The notes under the pieces were generated by a model. That model was given only the letters and a program-made list of their open reading frames with translations. It ran no database searches and had not been told where the DNA came from. The position numbers were made by a program, and so were the translations under genes. Below are positions 1 through 13,600 of a stretch of DNA of 64,000 nucleotides, piece after piece. The DNA is from Primulina eburnea. Taxonomy: Eukaryota; Streptophyta; Magnoliopsida; Lamiales; Gesneriaceae. The DNA is taken from positions 1 through 64,000 of the forward strand of contig NW_027330888.1 of NCBI RefSeq assembly GCF_022965805.1. The letters run 5' to 3'. Each line of letters opens with the position of its first letter. The first letter of the stretch is position 1.

Positions 1-324
1 CTTGTCATCCTCAAACGGATGGACAAACTGAAGTTCTCAATATAACTTTGGGAACATTTTATAGCTTGTCATAAAACCGATGATGCTTCAAACATTGCGG
101 ATTTGTTCTTTAGAGAAGTCGCTAGGTTGCTTGGCAGGCCTATGACTATTGTTTCTGGTCGCGATGTTAAATTCTTGAGTTACTTTTGGAAGACTTTATG
201 GGCTGAACTTGGCACAAAATTGTTGTTTTCTACTACTTGTCATCCTCAAACGGATGGACAAACTGAAGTTGTCAATAGAACTTTGGGAACACTTTTGCGT
301 GCTATTCTTAAAAAGAACTTGGAT

Positions 325-3300
325 TGAAATTTCTCTGGACTTTATTTTGGAGTTGTCTAGGCCTAAGAAGAGGAGAGATTCTATTTTTGTAGTTGTGGAT
401 AGATTCTCTAAGATGGCACATTTTATAGCTTGTCATGAAACCGATGATGCTTCAAACATGTCGGATTTGTTCTTTAGAGAAGTCGCTAGGTTGCATGGCA
501 TGCCTAGAACTATTGTTTCTCGTCGCAATGTTAAATTTTTGAGTTACTTTTGGAATAATTTATGGGCTAAACTTGGCACAAAATTGTTGTTTTCTACTAC
601 TTGTCATCCTCAAACAGATGGACAAACTGAAGTTGTCAATAGAACTTTGGGAACAATTTTGCGTGCTATTCTTAAAAAGAACTTGGATTGACATTTCTCT
701 AGACTTTATTTTGGAGTTGCCTAGGCCTAAGAAGAGGAGGGATTCTATATTTGTAGTGGAGGATAGATTATCTAAGATGGCACATTTTATAGCTTGTCAT
801 GAAACCGATGATGCTTCAAACATTACGGATTTGTTCTTTAGAGAAGTCGCTAGGTTGCATGGCATGCCTAGGACTATTGTTTCTCGTCGCAATGTTAAAT
901 TTTTGAGTGACTTTTGGAATAATTTATGGGCTAAACTTGGCACAAAATTGTTGTTTTCTACTAATTGTCATCTTCAAACGGATGGACAAACTGAAGTTGT
1001 CAATATAACTTTGGGAACACTTTTGCGTGCTATTCTTAAAAAGAACTTGGATTGACATTTCTATGGACTTTATTTTGGGGTTGTTGTGGATAGATTCTCT
1101 AAGATGACACATTTTATAGCTTGTCATAAAACCGATGATGCTTCAAACATTGTGGATTTGTTCTTTAGAGAAGTCGCTAGGTTGCTTGGCATGCCTAGGA
1201 CTATTGTTTCTGGTCGCGATGTTAAATTCTTGATATACTTTTGGAAGACTTTATGGGCTGAACTTGGCACAAAATTGTTGTTTTCTACTACTTGCCATCC
1301 TCAAACGGATGGACAAACTGAAGTTGTCAATAGAATTTTGGGAACACTTTCGCGTGCTATTCTTAAAAAGAACTTGGATGGACATTTCTCTGGACTTTAT
1401 TTTGGAGTTGCCTAGGCCTAAGAAGAGGAGGGATTCTATTTTTGTAGTTGTGGATAGATTCTCAAAGATGGCACATTTTATAGCTTGTCATGAAACCGAT
1501 GATGCTTCAAACATTACGGATTTGTTCTTTAGAGAAGTCGCTAGGTTGCATGGCATGCCTAGGACTATTGTTTCTCGTCGCAATGTTAAATTTTTGAGTT
1601 ACTTTTGGAATAATTTATGGGCTAAACTTGGCACAAAATTGTTGTTTTCTACTACTTGTCATCCTCAAACAGATGGACAAACTGAAGTTGTCAATAGAAC
1701 TTTGGGAACACTTTTGCGTGCTATTCTTAAAAAGAACTTGGATTGACATTTCTCTGGACTTTATTTTGGAGTTGCCTAGGCCTAAGAAGATGAGGGATTC
1801 TATATTTGTAGTTGAGGATAGATTCTCTAAGATGGCACATTTTATAGCTTGTCATGAAACCGATGATGCTTCAAACATTAAGGATTTGTTCTTTAGAGAA
1901 GTCGCTAGGTTGCATGGCATGCCTAGGACTATTGTTTCTCGTCGCAATGTTAAATTTTTGAGTTACTTTTGGAATAATTTATGGGCTAAACTTGGCACAA
2001 AATTGTTGTTTTCTACTACTTGTCATCCTCAAACGAATGGACAAACTGAAGTTGTCAATATAACTTTGGGAACACTTTTGCGTGCTATTCTTAAAAAGAA
2101 CTTGGATTGACATTTCTATGGACTTTATTTTGGGGTTGTTGTGGATAGATTCTCTAAGATGACATATTTTACAGCTTGTCATAAAACCGATGATGCTTCA
2201 AACATTGCGGATTTGTTCTTTAGAGAAGTCGCTAGGTTGCTTGGCATGCCTAGGACTATTGTTTCTGGTCGCGATGTTAAATTCTTGATATACTTTTGGA
2301 AGACTTTATGGGCTGAACTTGGCACAAAATTGTTGTTTTCTACTACTTGTCATCCTCAAACGGATGGACAAACTGAAGTTGTCAATAGAACTTTGGGAAC
2401 ACTTTTGCGTGCTATTCTTAAAAAGAACTTGGATGGACATTTCTCTGGACTTTATTTTGGAGTTGCCTAGGCCTAAGAAGAGGAGGGATTCTATTTTTGT
2501 AGTTGTGGATAGATTCTCAAAGATGGCACATTTTATAGCTTGTCATGAAACCGATGATGCTTCAAACATTCCGGATTTGTTCTTTAGAGAAGTCGCTAGG
2601 TTGCATGGCATGCCTAGGACTATAGTTTCTCGTCGCAATCTTAAATTTTTGATTTACTTTTGGAATAATTTATGGGCTAAACTTGGCACAAAATTGTTGT
2701 TTTCTACTACTTGTCATCCTCAAACAGATGGACAAACTGAAGTTGTCAATAGAACTTTGGGAACACTTTTGCGTGCTATTCTTAAAAAGAACTTGGATTG
2801 ACATTTCTCTGAACTTTATTTTGGAGTTGCCTAGGCCTAAGAAGAGGAGGGATTCTATATTTGTAGTTGAGGATAGATTCTCTAAGATGGCACATTTTAT
2901 AGCTTGTCATGAAACCGATGATGCTTCAAACATTACGGATTTGTTCTTTAGAGAAGTCGCTAGGTTGCATGGCATGCCTAGGACTATTGTTTCTCGTCGC
3001 AATGTTAAATTTTTGAGTTACTTTTGGAATAATTTATGGGCTAAACTTGGCACAAAATTGTTGTTTTCTACTACTTGTCATCCTCAAACGGATGGACAAA
3101 CTGAAGTTGTCAATATAACTATGGGAACACTTTTGCGTGCTATTCTTAAAAATAACTTGGATTGACATTTCTATGGACTTTATTTTGGGGTTGTTGTGGA
3201 TAGATTCTCTAAGATGGCACATTTTATAGCTTGTCGTAAAACCGATGATGCTTCAAACATTGCGGATTTGTTCTTTAGAGAAGTCGCTAGGTTTCTTGGC

Positions 3301-3724
3301 ATGCCTAGGACTATTGTTTCTGGTCGCGATGTTAAATTCTTGATATACTTTTGGAAGACTTTATGGGCTGAACTTGGCACAAAATTGTTGTTTTCTACTA
3401 CTTGTCATCCTCAAACGGATGGACAAACTGAAGTTGTCAATATAACTTTGGGAACATTTTATAGCTTGTCATAAAACCGATGATGCTTCAAACATTGCGG
3501 ATTTGTTCTTTAGAGAAGTCGCTAGGTTGCTTGGCAGGCCTATGAATATTGTTTCTGGTCGCGATGTTAAATTCTTGAGTTACTTTTGGAAGACTTTATG
3601 GGCTGAACTTGGCACAAAATTGTTGTTTTCTACTACTTGTCATCCTCAAACGGATGGACAAACTGAAGTTGTCAATAGAACTTTGGGAACACTTTTGCGT
3701 GCTATTCTTAAAAAGAACTTGGAT
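325..3724 (+). repeat. HOR copy 1 (3400 bp, 10 monomers)
   Basis: Monomer lengths in order are 364, 364, 327, 364, 364, 327, 364, 364, then 562 bp holding a 327-type and a 235-type monomer. Diagnostic variants in order are NMSD; EDRLSK with [23 protein letters not shown] with [16 protein letters not shown] with RRNLKF; NITMGT with KNNLD. Bases 1-3400 and 3401-6700 align at a period of 3400. The only substitutions I found by eye are near 33/3433, 145/3545, 1152/4552 and 2811/6211. Compared with the 11-monomer form it lacks exactly 364 bp: its penultimate monomer starts like HOR position 9 (CRKTDD) and ends like position 10 (RFLGMP, FLIYFW). Confidence 0.88.
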
Positions 3725-6700
3725 TGAAATTTCTCTGGACTTTATTTTGGAGTTGTCTAGGCCTAAGAAGAGGAGAGATTCTATTTTTGTAGTTGTGGAT
3801 AGATTCTCTAAGATGGCACATTTTATAGCTTGTCATGAAACCGATGATGCTTCAAACATGTCGGATTTGTTCTTTAGAGAAGTCGCTAGGTTGCATGGCA
3901 TGCCTAGAACTATTGTTTCTCGTCGCAATGTTAAATTTTTGAGTTACTTTTGGAATAATTTATGGGCTAAACTTGGCACAAAATTGTTGTTTTCTACTAC
4001 TTGTCATCCTCAAACAGATGGACAAACTGAAGTTGTCAATAGAACTTTGGGAACAATTTTGCGTGCTATTCTTAAAAAGAACTTGGATTGACATTTCTCT
4101 AGACTTTATTTTGGAGTTGCCTAGGCCTAAGAAGAGGAGGGATTCTATATTTGTAGTGGAGGATAGATTATCTAAGATGGCACATTTTATAGCTTGTCAT
4201 GAAACCGATGATGCTTCAAACATTACGGATTTGTTCTTTAGAGAAGTCGCTAGGTTGCATGGCATGCCTAGGACTATTGTTTCTCGTCGCAATGTTAAAT
4301 TTTTGAGTGACTTTTGGAATAATTTATGGGCTAAACTTGGCACAAAATTGTTGTTTTCTACTAATTGTCATCTTCAAACGGATGGACAAACTGAAGTTGT
4401 CAATATAACTTTGGGAACACTTTTGCGTGCTATTCTTAAAAAGAACTTGGATTGACATTTCTATGGACTTTATTTTGGGGTTGTTGTGGATAGATTCTCT
4501 AAGATGACACATTTTATAGCTTGTCATAAAACCGATGATGCTTCAAACATTGCGGATTTGTTCTTTAGAGAAGTCGCTAGGTTGCTTGGCATGCCTAGGA
4601 CTATTGTTTCTGGTCGCGATGTTAAATTCTTGATATACTTTTGGAAGACTTTATGGGCTGAACTTGGCACAAAATTGTTGTTTTCTACTACTTGCCATCC
4701 TCAAACGGATGGACAAACTGAAGTTGTCAATAGAATTTTGGGAACACTTTCGCGTGCTATTCTTAAAAAGAACTTGGATGGACATTTCTCTGGACTTTAT
4801 TTTGGAGTTGCCTAGGCCTAAGAAGAGGAGGGATTCTATTTTTGTAGTTGTGGATAGATTCTCAAAGATGGCACATTTTATAGCTTGTCATGAAACCGAT
4901 GATGCTTCAAACATTACGGATTTGTTCTTTAGAGAAGTCGCTAGGTTGCATGGCATGCCTAGGACTATTGTTTCTCGTCGCAATGTTAAATTTTTGAGTT
5001 ACTTTTGGAATAATTTATGGGCTAAACTTGGCACAAAATTGTTGTTTTCTACTACTTGTCATCCTCAAACAGATGGACAAACTGAAGTTGTCAATAGAAC
5101 TTTGGGAACACTTTTGCGTGCTATTCTTAAAAAGAACTTGGATTGACATTTCTCTGGACTTTATTTTGGAGTTGCCTAGGCCTAAGAAGATGAGGGATTC
5201 TATATTTGTAGTTGAGGATAGATTCTCTAAGATGGCACATTTTATAGCTTGTCATGAAACCGATGATGCTTCAAACATTAAGGATTTGTTCTTTAGAGAA
5301 GTCGCTAGGTTGCATGGCATGCCTAGGACTATTGTTTCTCGTCGCAATGTTAAATTTTTGAGTTACTTTTGGAATAATTTATGGGCTAAACTTGGCACAA
5401 AATTGTTGTTTTCTACTACTTGTCATCCTCAAACGAATGGACAAACTGAAGTTGTCAATATAACTTTGGGAACACTTTTGCGTGCTATTCTTAAAAAGAA
5501 CTTGGATTGACATTTCTATGGACTTTATTTTGGGGTTGTTGTGGATAGATTCTCTAAGATGACATATTTTACAGCTTGTCATAAAACCGATGATGCTTCA
5601 AACATTGCGGATTTGTTCTTTAGAGAAGTCGCTAGGTTGCTTGGCATGCCTAGGACTATTGTTTCTGGTCGCGATGTTAAATTCTTGATATACTTTTGGA
5701 AGACTTTATGGGCTGAACTTGGCACAAAATTGTTGTTTTCTACTACTTGTCATCCTCAAACGGATGGACAAACTGAAGTTGTCAATAGAACTTTGGGAAC
5801 ACTTTTGCGTGCTATTCTTAAAAAGAACTTGGATGGACATTTCTCTGGACTTTATTTTGGAGTTGCCTAGGCCTAAGAAGAGGAGGGATTCTATTTTTGT
5901 AGTTGTGGATAGATTCTCAAAGATGGCACATTTTATAGCTTGTCATGAAACCGATGATGCTTCAAACATTCCGGATTTGTTCTTTAGAGAAGTCGCTAGG
6001 TTGCATGGCATGCCTAGGACTATAGTTTCTCGTCGCAATCTTAAATTTTTGATTTACTTTTGGAATAATTTATGGGCTAAACTTGGCACAAAATTGTTGT
6101 TTTCTACTACTTGTCATCCTCAAACAGATGGACAAACTGAAGTTGTCAATAGAACTTTGGGAACACTTTTGCGTGCTATTCTTAAAAAGAACTTGGATTG
6201 ACATTTCTCTGGACTTTATTTTGGAGTTGCCTAGGCCTAAGAAGAGGAGGGATTCTATATTTGTAGTTGAGGATAGATTCTCTAAGATGGCACATTTTAT
6301 AGCTTGTCATGAAACCGATGATGCTTCAAACATTACGGATTTGTTCTTTAGAGAAGTCGCTAGGTTGCATGGCATGCCTAGGACTATTGTTTCTCGTCGC
6401 AATGTTAAATTTTTGAGTTACTTTTGGAATAATTTATGGGCTAAACTTGGCACAAAATTGTTGTTTTCTACTACTTGTCATCCTCAAACGGATGGACAAA
6501 CTGAAGTTGTCAATATAACTATGGGAACACTTTTGCGTGCTATTCTTAAAAATAACTTGGATTGACATTTCTATGGACTTTATTTTGGGGTTGTTGTGGA
6601 TAGATTCTCTAAGATGGCACATTTTATAGCTTGTCGTAAAACCGATGATGCTTCAAACATTGCGGATTTGTTCTTTAGAGAAGTCGCTAGGTTGCATGGC

Positions 6701-6889
6701 ATGCCTAGGACTATTGTTTCTCGTCACAATGTTAAATTCTTGAGTTACTTTTGGAAGACTTTATGGGCTGAACTTGGCACAAAATTGTTGTTTTCTACTA
6801 CTTGTCATCCTCAAACGGATGGACAAACTGAAGTTGTCAATAGAACTTTGGGAACACTTTTGCGTGCTATTCTTAAAAAGAACTTGGAT
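3725..6889 (+). repeat. HOR copy 2 (3165 bp, 9 monomers)
   Basis: Monomer lengths are 364, 364, 327, 364, 364, 327, 364, 364, 327. The variant order matches copy 1. The last monomer is a hybrid: its left half carries the R-type signature SRHN around 6721-6730 and its right half the G-type FWKTLWAEL. The unit lacks the 364 + 235 bp pair (599 bp) found at the end of copies 3 and 4, which is the deletion expected from exchange inside that monomer. Confidence 0.88.
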
Positions 6890-9800
6890 TGACATTTCTC
6901 TGGACTTTATTTTGGAGTTGCCTAGGCCTAAGAAGAGGAGGGATTCTATTTTTGTAGTTGTGGATAGATTCATTAAGATGGCACATTTTATAGCTTGTCA
7001 TGAAACCGATGATGCTTCAAACATGTCGGATTTGTTCTTTAGAGAAGTCGCTAGGTTGCATGGCATGCCTAGAACTATTGTTTCTCGTCGCAATGTTAAA
7101 TTTTTGAGTTACTTTTGGAATAATTTATGGGCTAAACTTGGCACAAAATTGTTGTTTTCTACTACTTGTCATCCTCAAACAGATGGACAAACTGAAGTTG
7201 TCAATAGAATTTTGGGAACAATTTTGCGTGCTATTCTTAAAAAGAACTTGGATTGACATTTCTCTAGACTTTATTTTGGAGTTGCCTAGGCCTAAGAAGA
7301 GGAGGGATTCTATATTTGTAGTGGAGGATAGATTATCTAAGATGGCACATTTTATAGCTTGTCATGAAACCGATGATGCTTCAAACATTACGGATTTGTT
7401 CTTTAGAGAAGTCGCTAGGTTGCATGGCATGCCTAGGACTATTGTTTCTCGTCGCAATGTTAAATTTTTGAGTGACTTTTGGAATAATTTATGGGCTAAA
7501 CTTGGCACAAAATTGTTGTTTTCTACTAATTGTCATCTTCAAACGGATGGACAAACTGAAGTTGTCAATATAACTTTGGGAACACTTTTGCGTGCTATTC
7601 TTAAAAAGAACTTGGATTGACATTTCTATGGACTTTATTTTGGGGTTGTTGTGGATAGATTCTCTAAGATGACACATTTTATAGCTTGTCATAAAACCGA
7701 TGATGCTTCAAACATTGCGGATTTGTTCTTTAGAGAAGTCGCTAGGTTGCTTGGCATGCCTAGGACTATTGTTTCTGGTCGCGATGTTAAATTCTTGATA
7801 TACTTTTGGAAGACTTTATGGGCTGAACTTGGCACAAAATTGTTGTTTTCTACTACTTGCCATCCTCAAACGGATGGACAAACTGAAGTTGTCAATAGAA
7901 TTTTGGGAACACTTTCGCGTGCTATTCTTAAAAAGAACTTGGATGGACATTTCTCTGGACTTTATTTTGGAGTTGCCTAGGCCTAAGAAGAGGAGGGATT
8001 CTATTTTTGTAGTTGTGGATAGATTCTCAAAGATGGCACATTTTATAGCTTGTCATGAAACCGATGATGCTTCAAACATTACGGATTTGTTCTTTAGAGA
8101 AGTCGCTAGGTTGCATGGCATGCCTAGGACTATTGTTTCTCGTCGCAATGTTAAATTTTTGAGTTACTTTTGGAATAATTTATGGGCTAAACTTGGCACA
8201 AAATTGTTGTTTTCTACTACTTGTCATCCTCAAACAGATGGACAAACTGAAGTTGTCAATAGAACTTTGGGAACACTTTTGCGTGCTATTCTTAAAAAGA
8301 ACTTGGATTGACATTTCTCTGGACTTTATTTTGGAGTTGCCTAGGCCTAAGAAGATGAGGGATTCTATATTTGTAGTTGAGGATAGATTCTCTAAGATGG
8401 CACATTTTATAGCTTGTCATGAAACCGATGATGCTTCAAACATTAAGGATTTGTTCTTTAGAGAAGTCGCTAGGTTGCATGGCATGCCTAGGACTATTGT
8501 TTCTCGTCGCAATGTTAAATTTTTGAGTTACTTTTGGAATAATTTATGGGCTAAACTTGGCACAAAATTGTTGTTTTCTACTACTTGTCATCCTCAAACG
8601 AATGGACAAACTGAAGTTGTCAATATAACTTTGGGAACACTTTTGCGTGCTATTCTTAAAAAGAACTTGGATTGACATTTCTATGGACTTTATTTTGGGG
8701 TTGTTGTGGATAGATTCTCTAAGATGACATATTTTACAGCTTGTCATAAAACCGATGATGCTTCAAACATTGCGGATTTGTTCTTTAGAGAAGTCGCTAG
8801 GTTGCTTGGCATGCCTAGGACTATTGTTTCTGGTCGCGATGTTAAATTCTTGATATACTTTTGGAAGACTTTATGGGCTGAACTTGGCACAAAATTGTTG
8901 TTTTCTACTACTTGTCATCCTCAAACGGATGGACAAACTGAAGTTGTCAATAGAACTTTGGGAACACTTTTGCGTGCTATTCTTAAAAAGAACTTGGATG
9001 GACATTTCTCTGGACTTTATTTTGGAGTTGCCTAGGCCTAAGAAGAGGAGGGATTCTATTTTTGTAGTTGTGGATAGATTCTCAAAGATGGCACATTTTA
9101 TAGCTTGTCATGAAACCGATGATGCTTCAAACATTCCGGATTTGTTCTTTAGAGAAGTCGCTAGGTTGCATGGCATGCCTAGGACTATAGTTTCTCGTCG
9201 CAATCTTAAATTTTTGATTTACTTTTGGAATAATTTATGGGCTAAACTTGGCACAAAATTGTTGTTTTCTACTACTTGTCATCCTCAAACAGATGGACAA
9301 ACTGAAGTTGTCAATAGAACTTTGGGAACACTTTTGCGTGCTATTCTTAAAAAGAACTTGGATTGACATTTCTCTGGACTTTATTTTGGAGTTGCCTAGG
9401 CCTAAGAAGAGGAGGGATTCTATATTTGTAGTTGAGGATAGATTCTCTAAGATGGCACATTTTATAGCTTGTCATGAAACCGATGATGCTTCAAACATTA
9501 CGGATTTGTTCTTTAGAGAAGTCGCTAGGTTGCATGGCATGCCTAGGACTATTGTTTCTCGTCGCAATGTTAAATTTTTGAGTTACTTTTGGAATAATTT
9601 ATGGGCTAAACTTGGCACAAAATTGTTGTTTTCTACTACTTGTCATCCTCAAACGGATGGACAAACTGAAGTTGTCAATATAACTATGGGAACACTTTTG
9701 CGTGCTATTCTTAAAAATAACTTGGATTGACATTTCTATGGACTTTATTTTGGGGTTGTTGTGGATAGATTCTCTAAGATGGCACATTTTATAGCTTGTC

Positions 9801-10653
9801 GTAAAACCGATGATGCTTCAAACATTGCGGATTTGTTCTTTAGAGAAGTCGCTAGGTTGCATGGCATGCCTAGGACTATTGTTTCTCGTCACAATGTTAA
9901 ATTTTTGAGTTACTTTTGGAATAATTTATGGGCTAAACTTGGCACAAAATTGTTGTTTTCTACTACTTGTCATCCTCAAACGGATGGACAAACTGAAGTT
10001 GTCAATAGAACTTTGGGAACACTTTTTTGTGCTATTCTTAAAAAGAACTTGGATTGACATTTCTATGGACTTTATTTTGGGGTTGCCTAGGACTAAGAAG
10101 GGGATGTATTCTATTTTTGTTGTTGTGGATAGATTCTCTAAGATGGCACATTTTATAGCTTGTCATAAAACCGATGATGCTTCAAACATTGCGGATTTGT
10201 TCTTTATAGAAGTCGCTAGGTTTCTTGGCATGCCTAGGACTATTGTTTCTGGTCGCGATGTTAAATTCTTGATATACTTTTGGAAGACTTTATGGGCTGA
10301 ACTTGGCACAAAATTGTTGTTTTCTACTACTTGTCATCCTCAAACGGATGGACAAACTGAAGTTGTCAATATAACTTTGGGAACATTTTATAGCTTGTCA
10401 TAAAACCGATGATGCTTCAAACATTGTGGATTTGTTCTTTAGAGAAGTCGCTAGGTTGCTTGGCATGCCTAGGACTATTGTTTCTGGTCGCGATGTTAAA
10501 TTCTTGAGTTACTTTTGGAAGACTTTATGGGCTGAACTTGGCACAAAATTGTTGTTTTCTACTACTTGTCATCCTCAAACGGATGGACAAACTGAAGTTG
10601 TCAATAGAACTTTGGGAACACTTTTGCGTGCTATTCTTAAAAAGAACTTGGAT
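6890..10653 (+). repeat. HOR copy 3 (3764 bp, complete 11-monomer form)
   Basis: Monomer lengths are 364, 364, 327, 364, 364, 327, 364, 364, 327, 364, 235, summing to 3764 bp. This is the longest form seen and can generate the shorter copies by simple deletions, so I take it as the reference HOR. Position 9 carries SRHN with FWNN. Position 10 carries the KKGMYS and RFLGMP variants. Position 11 is the 235-bp form created by the 129-bp deletion near 10387. Confidence 0.88.
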
Positions 10654-13600
10654 TGACATTTCTCTGGACTTTATTTTGGAGTTGCCTAGGCCTAAGAAGA
10701 GGAGGGATTCTATTTTTGTAGTTGTGGATAGATTCTCTAAGATGGCACATTTTATAGCTTGTCATGAAACCGATGATGCTTCAAACATGTCGGATTTGTT
10801 CTTTAGAGAAGTCGCTAGGTTGCATGGCATGCCTAGAACTATTGTTTCTCGTCGCAATGTTAAATTTTTGAGTTACTTTTGGAATAATTTATGGGCTAAA
10901 CTTGGCACAAAATTGTTGTTTTCTACTACTTGTCATCCTCAAACAGATGGACAAACTGAAGTTGTCAATAGAATTTTGGGAACAATTTTGCGTGCTATTC
11001 TTAAAAAGAACTTGGATTGACATTTCTCTAGACTTTATTTTGGAGTTGCCTAGGCCTAAGAAGAGGAGGGATTCTATATTTGTAGTGGAGGATAGATTAT
11101 CTAAGATGGCACATTTTATAGCTTGTCATGAAACCGATGATGCTTCAAACATTACGGATTTGTTCTTTAGAGAAGTCGCTAGGTTGCATGGCATGCCTAG
11201 GACTATTGTTTCTCGTCGCAATGTTAAATTTTTGAGTGACTTTTGGAATAATTTATGGGCTAAACTTGGCACAAAATTGTTGTTTTCTACTAATTGTCAT
11301 CTTCAAACGGATGGACAAACTGAAGTTGTCAATATAACTTTGGGAACACTTTTGCGTGCTATTCTTAAAAAGAACTTGGATTGACATTTCTATGGACTTT
11401 ATTTTGGGGATGTTGTGGATAGATTCTCTAAGATGACACATTTTATAGCTTGTCATAAAACCGATGATGCTTCAAACATTGCGGATTTGTTCTTTAGAGA
11501 AGTCGCTAGGTTGCTTGGCATGCCTAGGACTATTGTTTCTGGTCGCGATGTTAAATTCTTGATATACTTTTGGAAGACTTTATGGGCTGAACTTGGCACA
11601 AAATTGTTGTTTTCTACTACTTGCCATCCTCAAACGGATGGACAAACTGAAGTTGTCAATAGAATTTTGGGAACACTTTCGCGTGCTATTCTTAAAAAGA
11701 ACTTGGATGGACATTTCTCTGGACTTTATTTTGGAGTTGCCTAGGCCTAAGAAGAGGAGGGATTCTATTTTTGTAGTTGTGGATAGATTCTCAAAGATGG
11801 CACATTTTATAGCTTGTCATGAAACCGATGATGCTTCAAACATTACGGATTTGTTCTTTAGAGAAGTCGCTAGGTTGCATGGCATGCCTAGGACTATTGT
11901 TTCTCGTCGCAATGTTAAATTTTTGAGTTACTTTTGGAATAATTTATGGGCTAAACTTGGCACAAAATTGTTGTTTTCTACTACTTGTCATCCTCAAACA
12001 GATGGACAAACTGAAGTTGTCAATAGAACTTTGGGAACACTTTTGCGTGCTATTCTTAAAAAGAACTTGGATTGACATTTCTCTGGACTTTATTTTGGAG
12101 TTGCCTAGGCCTAAGAAGATGAGGGATTCTATATTTGTAGTTGAGGATAGATTTTCTAAGATGGCACATTTTATAGCTTGTCATGAAACCGATGATGCTT
12201 CAAACATTAAGGATTTGTTCTTTAGAGAAGTCGCTAGGTTGCATGGCATGCCTAGGACTATTGTTTCTCGTCGCAATGTTAAATTTTTGAGTTACTTTTG
12301 GAATAATTTATGGGCTAAACTTGGCACAAAATTGTTGTTTTCTACTACTTGTCATCCTCAAACGGATGGACAAACTGAAGTTGTCAATATAACTTTGGGA
12401 ACACTTTTGCGTGCTATTCTTAAAAAGAACTTGGATTGACATTTTTATGGACTTTATTTTGGGGTTGTTGTGGATAGATTCTCTAAGATGACATATTTTA
12501 TAGCTTGTCATAAAACCGATGATGCTTCAAACATTGCGGATTTGTTCTTTAGAGAAGTCGCTAGGTTGCTTGGCATGCCTAGGACTATTGTTTCTGGTCG
12601 CGATGTTAAATTCTTGATATACTTTTGGAAGACTTTATGGGCTGAACTTGGCACAAAATTGTTGTTTTCTACTACTTGTCATCCTCAAACGGATGGACAA
12701 ACTGAAGTTGTCAATAGAACTTTGGGAACACTTTTGCGTGCTATTCTTAAAAAGAACTTGGATGGACATTTCTCTGGACTTTATTTTGGAGTTGCCTAGG
12801 CCTAAGAAGAGGAGGGATTCTATTTTTGTAGTTGTGGATAGATTCTCAAAAATGGCACATTTTATAGCTTGTCATGAAACCGATGATGCTTCAAACATTC
12901 CGGATTTGTTCTTTAGAGAAGTCGCTAGGTTGCATGGCATGCCTAGGACTATAGTTTCTCGTCGCAATCTTAAATTTTTGATTTACTTTTGGAATAATTT
13001 ATGGGCTAAACTTGGCACAAAATTGTTGTTTTCTACTACTTGTCATCCTCAAACAGATGTTCAAACTGAAGTTGTCAATAGAACTTTGGGAACACTTTTG
13101 CGTGCTATTCTTAAAAAGAACTTGGATTGACATTTCTCTGGACTTTATTTTGGAGTTGCCTAGGCCTAAGAAGAGGAGGGATTCTATATTTGTAGTTGAG
13201 GATAGATTCTCTAAGATGGCACATTTTATAGCTTGTCATGAAACCGATGATGCTTCAAACATTACGGATTTGTTCTTTAGAGAAGTCGCTAGGTTGCATG
13301 GCATGCCTAGGACTATTGTTTCTCGTCGCAATGTTAAATTTTTGAGTTACTTTTGGATTAATTTATGGGCTAAACTTGGCACAAAATTGTTGTTTTCTAC
13401 TACTTGTCATCCTCAAACGGATGGACAAACTGAAGTTGTCAATATAACTATGGGAACACTTTTGCGTGCTATTCTTAAAAATAACTTGGATTGACATTTC
13501 TATGGACTTTATTTTGGGGTTGTTGTGGATAGATTCTCTAAGATGGCACATTTTATAGCTTGTCATAAAACCGATGATGCTTCAAACATTGCGGATTTGT

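Noticed and set aside
209..691. Regular 160-residue ORFs throughout the array as a tandem gene family
   Set aside because: They bridge two monomers, begin in an off-frame reading, lack the second catalytic Asp, and many copies carry indels or stops. They are by-products of the satellite period.
950..1000. Small inverted repeat GACAA...TTGTC in each monomer as a functional hairpin
   Set aside because: The stem is only five bases and lies in ancestral coding sequence; no support for function.
924..1127. Recurrent reverse-strand ORFs of 62-110 residues (MTSYKMCHL type)
   Set aside because: They are the antisense of the integrase-derived monomer, repeat with it, and have no similarity I recognise or independent signal.
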